From positions 1 to 22,780 of IMG/VR virus record IMGVR_UViG_3300006752_000251: a stretch of DNA of 22,780 bases; one strand, written 5' to 3'. Numbering within the stretch: the first letter of the stretch is position 1; the number at the start of each line of letters is the position of its first letter. Shown piece after piece: positions 9,402 to 16,038 of the stretch. A model generated the notes under the pieces. The model worked only from the letters and a program-made list of their open reading frames with translations. It was not told where the DNA came from and made no database searches. Both the position numbers and the translations under genes were made by a program. The DNA comes from a virus.

Positions 9402-9731
9402 ATGAGTACATTATTAATCATTTTAGGTGTTATCGGTGTTGCAGTGGCAACCTATTTAGTATTATTATACACTGGAAAAATCAAAGATAGAGATGGAGAT
9501 TTTATTCCTGATGTAGTAGAGGATACAGTAGAAGATATCAAAGAAGATGTAGCTGAAGTAAAATCAGAAGTTAAGCGTAGAGTTAAAAGAGTTAAAGAAG
9601 AACTCAAAGACGTTAAAGCTGCTGGTAAGAATTTAGCAAAACAATCTAAAGATGTTGTTGAAGCCGCAAAAGGTGGAAGCCGAAAAGGTAGAAAACCTTC
9701 AAATCGCAAGAGAAAAGCTACTAAAAAATAA
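9402..9731 (+). CDS. Small membrane-anchored coiled-coil protein with Ca-loop-like motif
   Basis: Residues 3-24 are a single hydrophobic span (LLIILGVIGVAVATYLVLLY). Directly after it comes DRDGDFIPD, a spaced run of Asp residues like the calcium-binding loops of EF-hand or thrombospondin type 3 repeats. A charged helix follows (EDIKEDVAEVKSEVKRRVKR and beyond), then a very basic tail (RKGRKPSNRKRKATKK). The 109-residue protein is most likely anchored in the host inner membrane; which side the tail faces is not decidable, though positive charge after the span favours the cytoplasm. It lies nine bases upstream of a second one-span protein. A lysis role (holin or spanin) or a membrane assembly site for the head are both possible; neither is proven. 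Confidence 0.72.
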   Translation: MSTLLIILGVIGVAVATYLVLLYTGKIKDRDGDFIPDVVEDTVEDIKEDVAEVKSEVKRRVKRVKEELKDVKAAGKNLAKQSKDVVEAAKGGSRKGRKPSNRKRKATKK

Positions 9732-9740
9732 GAGTAGCAA

Positions 9741-10337
9741 ATGAAAAAGTATTTCGGAGATATTAGGAATCTGATAATCTTAGTTTTAATAGTTGTTATA
9801 CTATTACTAAGACAATGTAGTGGAGATGGGGGAGAAATTACCCCATCCGAACCTACTATTATCACAAAGGTAGAAACGAAGTACGATACTATTACCAAAG
9901 AAGTTACAAAATACGTTCCTAAAATAGTTACTAGAATCAAAACTGAGATTGATACAATAACATTAACTCAAGATATTGATACACTTTCTATTTTAGAAGA
10001 TTACTTCGCAAAATATGTTTATGAAGATTTTCAACAACTAGATTCTTTAAACTTAACAATTAAAGATACAATCTCTCAGAACAAAATTTTATCAAGAAAA
10101 ATATTCTACGATTTAATTTACCCTACAACAACTGTAACGGAAACAAAGTATATTAACCAAAGAGAATTCTATGTAGGATTCGGTTTGAATGGAACATCAA
10201 AGCAATTTAATTACATTGGTGGTTCAATATTGTACAGAACACGAAAGAAACAGATGTTTGGACTAGGTTTAGGATTGAATGACCAATTTCAACCAATCAT
10301 ATCTACTCAGTTTCTTTGGAAATTGGGAAAGAAATGA
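9741..10337 (+). CDS. N-terminally membrane-anchored protein, possible spanin-like or envelope factor
   Basis: A hydrophobic span (LIILVLIVVILLL, residues ~11-23) is followed by RQCSG. The Cys lacks a proper lipobox, so a lipoprotein is unlikely. The next ~100 residues are rich in Thr/Ile/Lys/Asp with heptad-like repeats (TKVETKYDTITKEVTKYVPK), suggesting an extended rod. The last ~60 residues are beta-like with alternating aromatic and Gly positions (EFYVGFGLNG, FGLGLGLND), as in a small beta sheet or outer-membrane contact region. The 198-residue layout of anchor, rod and terminal beta part would suit a protein spanning the periplasm. Its TGA overlaps the terminase ATG as ATGA, so the two are probably translationally coupled. 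Function is inferred only. Confidence 0.68.
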   Translation: MKKYFGDIRNLIILVLIVVILLLRQCSGDGGEITPSEPTIITKVETKYDTITKEVTKYVPKIVTRIKTEIDTITLTQDIDTLSILEDYFAKYVYEDFQQLDSLNLTIKDTISQNKILSRKIFYDLIYPTTTVTETKYINQREFYVGFGLNGTSKQFNYIGGSILYRTRKKQMFGLGLGLNDQFQPIISTQFLWKLGKK

Positions 10338-11905
10338 GCAAAAACATAAAAGAACTTATTAGGGAAGAGTACGTTAAATGTGCTAAAAACCCAGTTTACT
10401 TCTTTAAGAAGTATTGTTACATTCAACACCCAAAAAGAGGTAAGATACTTTTTGATTTATACCCATTTCAAGAAGATGTGATGGGTGAGTTGGATGACCA
10501 CAGATTCAATGTAATCCTTAAATCACGTCAGTTAGGTATCTCAACATTATCCGCAGGTTATTCTTTATGGATGATGTTATTTCACGAAGATAAAAACATA
10601 TTGGTAATTGCAACCAAACAAGAGGTAGCTAAAAACTTAGTTACTAAGGTTAGGTATATGCATGAGAACTTACCGAGTTGGTTAAGAGGTGATACCGAAG
10701 AAGATAACAAACTATCCTTACGATTACGAAATGGTTCAACAATCAAAGCAACATCAGCAAGTGGTGATGCAGGTCGTTCTGAAGCATTATCAATGTTGAT
10801 TATTGATGAGGCTGCTTTTATCAAAGGGGTTGATGAGATTTGGGCATCGGCTCAATCTACATTATCAACTGGTGGTAAAGCAATCGTATTATCAACTCCA
10901 AATGGTGTTGGTAATTTCTTTCATAAAACTTGGCAAAAGGGTGAACAAAAGGATGGTTGGAATCCAATCAAACTTCATTGGACTGTACATCCTGAAAGAA
11001 ACCAAAAGTGGAGAGAGGAACAAACTCAACTCTTAGGTGAGAAGATGGCATCACAAGAATGTGATTGTGATTTTATATCATCTGGTTATACAGTCGTAGA
11101 TGGACAACTTCTACAATGGTATGAAGAAACCCACGTACAAGAACCTGTAGAGAGAAGGGGATTCGATGGTAACTATTGGATTTGGCAACAGCCAAACTAT
11201 ACAAAAGATTATGTAGTAGTTGCCGATGTTGCGAGAGGTGATGGGGCTGATTATTCAGCATTTCACGTTATCGATGTAGAAACTGTAGAACAAGTGGCAG
11301 AGTACAAAGGTAAAATTGAAACTAAACATTATGGTAATATGTTGGTGAATGTTGCAACAGAATGGAATGATGCATTGTTAGTGATTGAGAATGCAAACAT
11401 TGGATGGGCAGTAATCCAAGAAGCAATAGATAGAAATTATACTAATCTATATTATTCATATAAAGAATTCGGTTATACAGATAACGATATCCATCTACAA
11501 AAGGGATATGATTTAAAAGATAAATCACAAATGGTACCTGGCTTCTCAATGACAAGTAGAACACGTCCATTGGTTATCTCAAAATTAGATACTTATATGA
11601 GAGAAAGAGTTCCTATTATTCGGTCTAAACGATTGATTGATGAACTTTTTGTTTTTATATGGAATGGTAGTAGAGCTGAAGCTCAACAAGGGTACAATGA
11701 TGATTTAACAATATCGTTTTCAACATCATTATGGGTTAGAGATACAGCATTAAAACTCAGACAGCAAGGTATTGATTTAAATAAAAGGGCATTAGAATTT
11801 ACATCAAAAAATTCAGGTGTATTTAAAACCACTCCACAAAGAGCTAAGGATGCTTGGAAGATTAATACTGGTAGGGGTGATGAGGATATAAGTTGGTTAC
11901 TATAA
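10334..11905 (+). CDS. 17: Terminase large subunit (gp17-like DNA-packaging motor)
   Basis: This 523-residue protein has the ATPase and nuclease halves of a T4-type large terminase. It pumps DNA into the prohead at the portal and cuts the concatemer. ATPase motifs: KSRQLGIST (63-71), a variant Walker A with the basic residue in front and Ile where T4 has GK; LIIDEAA (Walker B, D158-E159); and LSTPNGVGNFF (coupling motif). Nuclease motifs of the RNase H fold: VADVARGDGADYSAFH (D298, D306), VIENAN (E352) and YNDDLT (D456-D457). The ATG at 10334 overlaps the previous stop and gives a natural length; an upstream TTG at 10316 would only add six residues. No small-terminase gene is recognisable nearby. 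The portal follows directly, without tail sheath and tube genes between. Confidence 0.97.
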   Translation: MSKNIKELIREEYVKCAKNPVYFFKKYCYIQHPKRGKILFDLYPFQEDVMGELDDHRFNVILKSRQLGISTLSAGYSLWMMLFHEDKNILVIATKQEVAKNLVTKVRYMHENLPSWLRGDTEEDNKLSLRLRNGSTIKATSASGDAGRSEALSMLIIDEAAFIKGVDEIWASAQSTLSTGGKAIVLSTPNGVGNFFHKTWQKGEQKDGWNPIKLHWTVHPERNQKWREEQTQLLGEKMASQECDCDFISSGYTVVDGQLLQWYEETHVQEPVERRGFDGNYWIWQQPNYTKDYVVVADVARGDGADYSAFHVIDVETVEQVAEYKGKIETKHYGNMLVNVATEWNDALLVIENANIGWAVIQEAIDRNYTNLYYSYKEFGYTDNDIHLQKGYDLKDKSQMVPGFSMTSRTRPLVISKLDTYMRERVPIIRSKRLIDELFVFIWNGSRAEAQQGYNDDLTISFSTSLWVRDTALKLRQQGIDLNKRALEFTSKNSGVFKTTPQRAKDAWKINTGRGDEDISWLL

Positions 11906-11912
11906 AATTTGG

Positions 11913-11945
11913 ATATTAAAAATATTTTTTGTATATTTATAAATT
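11913..11945 (+). promoter_or_regulatory. Candidate weak terminator and promoter between terminase and portal
   Basis: In the 66-base gap, ATATT-AAA-AATAT (11913-11925) followed by six T is a weak terminator-like hairpin. ATATTTATA (11933-11941) overlaps TATAAATT (11938-11945), one base off the T4 late promoter octamer TATAAATA and reading toward the portal gene. The 13-mer TTTTTTGTATATT at 11925-11937 also occurs before the methyltransferase gene (18646-18658). Confidence 0.4.
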
Positions 11946-11971
11946 GTAGTACTATATAAAAGAAATAAATT

Positions 11972-13855
11972 ATGGCAGATACTTCGTTATTCGGTAGATT
12001 AAAGAGATTATTCTCAACTCAGGTAGTTGTTAGAAGAGTCGGTAAAAACAAATTAAAAGTAGTGGATTCTTCACGATTACAAGCAGATGGTAATCGTAGA
12101 GGTTCAGCATACTATGATAGGTATGGAAGATTGCATGGTTCTAACTCAAGAAAGAATTGGCAAACATACAATGAAAGATTTAACTACCATTCGAATAAAT
12201 TAGAATTATATACAGATTATGAGGCAATGGATAAGGATTCTATTATCTCATCTATATTAGATATATACTCAGATGAATGTACACTTAAAAATGATATGGG
12301 TGATGTAATTCGTATCAAATCATCTGATGAGAAATTAAAGAAAACATTACACAACTTATTCTATGATGTATTGAACATTGAGTTCAACTTATGGTCTTGG
12401 GTAAGAGGTATGAACAAATATGGTGATTACTATCTTTATTTGGATATTGATGATGAGTTAGGTGTTGTAAACGCACAACCATTATCTACATATGAAACTC
12501 GTAGAGAAGAAGGATATGATTTAGATAATCCATATTCAGTTAGATTTGAGGTTGAAGAACAAAACACAAATGCAATCTCACAAAGAAACAACACTAAGTT
12601 TTTAGAATCATTTCAAGTAGCTCACTTTAGATTACTTACTGATACTAACTTCCTTCCATATGGTCGTTCACTATTAGAAGGAGCTAGAAAGACTTGGAAA
12701 CAATTAACTCTTATGGAAGATGCGATGATGATTCATAGAATTATGAGAGCGCCTGAAAAGAGAATTTTCAAAATTGATATCGGAAACATTCCACCTGCAG
12801 AAGTTGATTCGTATATGGCGAATATTATCGACCAGATGAAGAAAGTACCATATGTAGATGAATCTACAGGTGAGTATAATCTTAAATTCAATATGCAGAA
12901 TATGATGGAAGATTACTATCTACCTGTTAGGGGTGGACAGAGTGGTACTGAGATTGATTCCCTAAGTGGAATGGAGTTCGGTGGTATTGATGATATTGAA
13001 TACCTAAAGAATAGAATGTTAGCAGCACTTAAAGTTCCAAAAGCATTTATTGGATACGAAGAAGGTGTTGAAGGTAAAGCAACATTAGCACAAGAAGATA
13101 TTAGATTTGCTCGTTCTGTAGAAAGAATTCAAAAGATTGTATTATCGGAATTAACTAAGATAGCAATTGTACACTTATATGCACAAGGTTATACAGATGA
13201 TGAGTTAGTAAACTTTGAATTAGAACTTACTACTCCATCCATTATCTATGAGCAAGAGAAAGCAAACCTTTGGTCTGAAAAAGTAACATTAGCAAGTGAT
13301 ATCAAAGATTTAAAAATGGTATCTCAAGAATGGGTTTACAAAAACATCTTTAATATGAGTGAAGATGAGTGGAAAGAAGAACAATTTAAAGTTATCAATG
13401 ACCTGAAGCTAGGATTCAGACACGAACAAATTGAAACTGAAGGTAATGACCCAGTTAAGACTGGAGAATCATTTGGTACTCCACATGATTTAGCAGCACT
13501 AACTCAACAAGAAGGTGGTGATGATAGTGGTAACAATCCATTTGGTGAGAATAGAGGTGGAGCACCTGAAGGTGGATTCGATGGAGCTGGTAGACCTAAA
13601 GAACCGGGTAATTATAAAACGGATGATAATCCATTTGGTAGAGACCCATTAGGGAATATAGCAAACAGACCTACTAAAAACGAAAGATACAACGCTCACT
13701 CAGTTATAAATCAAGAACAAATTGATGCAGTTGTTAGTCGTATGAAAAGTAAAGTAAAAACAAAGAAAATTATACTAGAATCCCTATCAGATGATACTTT
13801 AAAAGCATCAGATGGATTATTAGATGAGAAAAATATACTGAATTCTGATAATTAA
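11972..13855 (+). CDS. 20: Portal vertex protein (gp20-like)
   Basis: The protein forms the dodecameric ring at one capsid vertex through which DNA enters and leaves and on which the prohead is initiated. Position after gp17 and conserved stretches support this: ISSILDIYSDECTLKND (~78-94), LNIEFNLWSWVRGMNKYGDY, HFRLLTDTNFLPYGRSLLEG, EDAMMIHRIMRAPEKRIFKI, and YLKNRMLAALKVPKAFIGYE followed by an acidic QEDIRFARSVERIQ segment. At 627 residues it is longer than T4 gp20 (524). The excess lies mostly in a C-terminal tail from about residue 505, rich in Gly, Asn, Pro and Asp (SGNNPFGENRGG, TDDNPFGRDPLG), ending in a Lys-rich helix and acidic tip. The ATG has no clear Shine-Dalgarno. Confidence 0.95.
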   Translation: MADTSLFGRLKRLFSTQVVVRRVGKNKLKVVDSSRLQADGNRRGSAYYDRYGRLHGSNSRKNWQTYNERFNYHSNKLELYTDYEAMDKDSIISSILDIYSDECTLKNDMGDVIRIKSSDEKLKKTLHNLFYDVLNIEFNLWSWVRGMNKYGDYYLYLDIDDELGVVNAQPLSTYETRREEGYDLDNPYSVRFEVEEQNTNAISQRNNTKFLESFQVAHFRLLTDTNFLPYGRSLLEGARKTWKQLTLMEDAMMIHRIMRAPEKRIFKIDIGNIPPAEVDSYMANIIDQMKKVPYVDESTGEYNLKFNMQNMMEDYYLPVRGGQSGTEIDSLSGMEFGGIDDIEYLKNRMLAALKVPKAFIGYEEGVEGKATLAQEDIRFARSVERIQKIVLSELTKIAIVHLYAQGYTDDELVNFELELTTPSIIYEQEKANLWSEKVTLASDIKDLKMVSQEWVYKNIFNMSEDEWKEEQFKVINDLKLGFRHEQIETEGNDPVKTGESFGTPHDLAALTQQEGGDDSGNNPFGENRGGAPEGGFDGAGRPKEPGNYKTDDNPFGRDPLGNIANRPTKNERYNAHSVINQEQIDAVVSRMKSKVKTKKIILESLSDDTLKASDGLLDEKNILNSDN

Positions 13856-13856
13856 G

Positions 13857-13865
13857 ATATTTATT
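13857..13865 (+). promoter_or_regulatory. ATATTTATT junction motif
   Basis: This is another copy of the junction motif, just after the portal stop and about 42 bases before the next ATG. Here the following gene also has a good ribosome binding site (GAGG at 13896-13899, eight bases before ATG 13908). Confidence 0.3.
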
Positions 13866-13907
13866 AACAAAATATAGGTTACTCTACCAAAATTAGAGGT
13901 GATATAG

Positions 13908-14756
13908 ATGAAGAAATTAAAACACAGTAAGTACAAAAATACAGGAATACTATTTGAATTATTAGTTAGGCAAATTGCTACTGATACTTTGAATAATAAA
14001 GATTCTTTGGCGACTAAAATTATTAAAGAGCACTTTGGTAAAAGTACAGAACTATCTAAAGAACTTAGATTGTATAAACTATTTATTGATGAAAACTTTG
14101 ATTCTGATTATAAAGCATCTGAATTTTTAAATATTATTCTAAAAGAACGAGTTAAATTAAATGAATCTGTTTTAAATAGACAGAAGTATAACTTAATTAA
14201 AGCAATTAAGAAGAATTTTGTAATAGAAGATTTCTTTAAGTATAGAGTTACTAACTATAAAGAGAACGCATCTATATATAAATTATTTGAGCATACAAAT
14301 TCAGATAATCCAAAAGAATATGTTGAATGTAAATCTACATTATTAGAATCACTAACAGGTAAATCTCAAACTGATGATAAAGTTGTTACAAAAATTAATG
14401 AAGAGTACTCAAAACAACCAAAAGAGGTAAGATTGCTAGCGTGGAAGATGTTAGTTGAGAATTTTAACAACAAATACACTACATTAACAGATAAGCAACA
14501 AGATATTCTTAGAGAATATATTAATTCTGTAGATAATTCTGTTAAATTGAAAAAATTTGTAGTAAGAGAGTGTAATTCTTTATCAAAAAATATTAAAGCA
14601 ATCAAAGTTACAGATAAAGTTACTCAGATTAAAGTAAATGAAGTTGTTAAACTAATATCTAAAGTAAAAACATCTAAAGTAATTACTGAATCTCAAATTT
14701 TATCGTTATTAAGATATACAGAATTACATAATGAATTGAAAAGGGTATTCAAATGA
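13908..14756 (+). CDS. Uncharacterised helical protein in the prohead-core gene position
   Basis: I do not recognise this 282-residue protein. It is Lys/Leu/Ile/Asn-rich and almost wholly helical by composition. It opens with KLKHSKYKNTGILFELLVRQ, a basic segment plus amphipathic helix, and carries further helices such as LNIILKERVKLNESVLNRQK and YNLIKAIKKNFVIEDFFKY. The C-terminal part contains VKLISKVKTSKVITESQI, where ITE-S resembles the prohead-protease consensus. In T4 the small prohead core genes 67 and 68 lie between portal and protease, so a core or scaffold role is plausible by position only. GAGG at 13896-13899 supports the start. The TGA overlaps the next ATG (ATGA), so the genes are coupled. 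Confidence 0.72.
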   Translation: MKKLKHSKYKNTGILFELLVRQIATDTLNNKDSLATKIIKEHFGKSTELSKELRLYKLFIDENFDSDYKASEFLNIILKERVKLNESVLNRQKYNLIKAIKKNFVIEDFFKYRVTNYKENASIYKLFEHTNSDNPKEYVECKSTLLESLTGKSQTDDKVVTKINEEYSKQPKEVRLLAWKMLVENFNNKYTTLTDKQQDILREYINSVDNSVKLKKFVVRECNSLSKNIKAIKVTDKVTQIKVNEVVKLISKVKTSKVITESQILSLLRYTELHNELKRVFK

Positions 14757-15241
14757 AAAGCTTAATCAAAGAAATAGAAGATAAGTTTGAAGAAATCGAA
14801 GAAGCTAATGTAACTGGTAACTTAGATGGTGGTGAGGGCCCAATCAAAACTCCACATGCTTTTGCAAAGAGTAAAGATGAGGATGATTTAGATGATGACC
14901 ACATAGAAGTGTTGGGTATGAAAAAATCAAAGGAGAAACATATGAACACAAAAAAATTAGAATCGTTAGAACGTAAGTTAGAAACTAAAATCAATGAGAT
15001 TTCTTATAATGAGTTCAAAAAAGATGATACAAGAAAGCAACATCAAAAAATAAATGATTCAATCAAAGAAATCAATAGTATGATGTTTAAGTTAGAAAGA
15101 ATCGTTAATCAAAATGCTAAATTGAAAACGGAAGCTGGTGTTCATAATGGGCAGTATTGGAAATCAACTCAAAAAAGATTTGGTAAGATTTCAGAACGTA
15201 TGTTAAAAGTTGCAAGAAACTTAAAAGAACTATCGGCATGA
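14753..15241 (+). CDS. Prohead core / internal protein with candidate capsid-targeting leader
   Basis: The 162-residue protein begins with an acidic amphipathic helix, MKSLIKEIEDKFEEIEE, followed by ANVTG. The IEE17-A18 junction fits the gp21 cleavage consensus, so residues 1-17 look like a capsid-targeting leader. Next comes GNLDGGEGPIKTPHAFAK, a Gly/Pro-rich strip that I recall from structural proteins of related phages, then a very acidic patch (DEDDLDDDH). The rest is a long coiled coil (MNTKKLESLERKLETKINEI to NSMMFKLERIVNQNAKLK) and a basic C-terminal helix. Position between portal and protease matches T4 genes 67 and 68 (prohead core). Its start and stop overlap its neighbours as ATGA, showing a tight operon. 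Orthology to 67 or 68 is not claimed. Confidence 0.78.
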   Translation: MKSLIKEIEDKFEEIEEANVTGNLDGGEGPIKTPHAFAKSKDEDDLDDDHIEVLGMKKSKEKHMNTKKLESLERKLETKINEISYNEFKKDDTRKQHQKINDSIKEINSMMFKLERIVNQNAKLKTEAGVHNGQYWKSTQKRFGKISERMLKVARNLKELSA

Positions 15242-15372
15242 TAGATAAAAAGAAAATATTAAAAGAAGAACTTTCAAATAAGGATTTGGAAAATATTCGT
15301 CTACTTATAAGATATGAAGTAGCACAAATCATGTTTGATTTATATAGAAAACGTAAAGTTTGGGGAGCATAA
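15238..15372 (+). CDS. 44-residue protein between core and protease genes
   Basis: A short gene fills the gap exactly. Its ATG (15238) overlaps the previous TGA as ATGA. Its TAA (15370-15372) shares one base with the protease ATG as TAATG. The product has two charged helices: MIDKKKILKEELSNKDLENI, then RLLIRYEVAQIMFDLYRKRK and a VWGA tail. There is no signal peptide or membrane span. Perfect packing between two overlapping neighbours is strong evidence that it is real. By location it could be a small prohead core protein, like T4 gp67 or gp68; its sequence alone does not show this. Confidence 0.75.
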   Translation: MIDKKKILKEELSNKDLENIRLLIRYEVAQIMFDLYRKRKVWGA

Positions 15373-15989
15373 TGGGCAGATTACTTATAGATACAATTCC
15401 TTTTACTATGACTAAGAGGCAAATCAATGAATCATTGGAAGATAACAATGGTAGATTGATTGTTAATGGTGTCCTACAACGTGCTGAAGCTGAAAACCAA
15501 AATGGTAGAGTTTACCCACGTTCAATCTTAGAAAGAGAAGTTGAAAAATACAAAGGTAGAGAAATTAAAGAGAATAGAGCTTTTGGTGAGTTAGACCATC
15601 CTGAATCTTCGGTAGTGGAACTAAAAAATACTTCACATATCATCAGAGAAGTATATTGGAAGGGTGATGATGTAATGGGTAAGGTAGAAGTACTAAAAAC
15701 TCCATCAGGGAACATCCTTAAAGAACTTTTAGAGGCAGGTTGTACTGTTGGTATCTCTTCAAGAGGTATGGGTTCTGTAAAAGAAGCTAGTAATGGTAAG
15801 ACTGTTACAGTTGAAGATGATTTTGATTTAATTTGTTGGGATTTTGTATCAAACCCATCAACACATGGTGCATTTATGAGACCTATGAACGAATCAGTAG
15901 TAGGAAAGAGTAAAACTCCATCATATAAAAAAATTAATACATTAGTAAGAGATATCATCTGTGAAATAGATGGTGTTTGTTCAATCTAA
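15372..15989 (+). CDS. 21: Prohead maturation protease (gp21-like)
   Basis: This serine protease of the T4 gp21 (S80) type cuts core and capsid proteins during head maturation, in the family at L/I-x-E followed by A, G or S. The 205 residues are close to T4 gp21's length. Visible signatures: NGVLQRAEAENQNGRVYP near the N-terminus; FGELDHPESS with candidate catalytic His76; GCTVGISSRGMGS with candidate nucleophile Ser129 or Ser130; and LICWDFVSNPSTHGAFM toward the C-terminus. The start is ATG 15372, preceded by GGGAG at 15362-15366 (five-base spacing); the TTG at 15360 is not needed. The next gene starts ten bases after the stop. Its predicted substrates appear to lie on both sides in this window. 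Confidence 0.95.
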   Translation: MGRLLIDTIPFTMTKRQINESLEDNNGRLIVNGVLQRAEAENQNGRVYPRSILEREVEKYKGREIKENRAFGELDHPESSVVELKNTSHIIREVYWKGDDVMGKVEVLKTPSGNILKELLEAGCTVGISSRGMGSVKEASNGKTVTVEDDFDLICWDFVSNPSTHGAFMRPMNESVVGKSKTPSYKKINTLVRDIICEIDGVCSI

Positions 15990-15999
15990 GGGAAATAAT

Positions 16000-16038
16000 A
16001 TGAAATTAACTGATATACGAAACTCATTAAACGAAATC
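16000..16038 (+). repeat. Capsid-targeting-like leader, copy 1
   Basis: Codes MKLTDIRNSLNE-I, the N-terminus of the 722-residue polyprotein. It resembles the leaders of T4 internal head proteins, which end in a gp21 cut. Ile after Glu is not the usual residue, so cutting here is less certain than at the later copies. Confidence 0.5.

Noticed and set aside
9452-9940. - strand frame of 162 codons across the two membrane-protein genes
   Set aside because: It runs across two well-placed + strand genes, has no ribosome binding site that I can see, and all other genes are on the + strand.
10316-10333. TTG at 10316 as the terminase start
   Set aside because: ATG 10334 forms the common ATGA overlap with the previous stop, a pattern repeated elsewhere in this window.
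15970-15999. ATG at 15970 as the start of the 722-residue polyprotein
   Set aside because: It overlaps the protease gene, lacks a ribosome binding site and would put ten extra residues before the MKLTDIRNSLNE leader. ATG 16000 follows AAGGGA.
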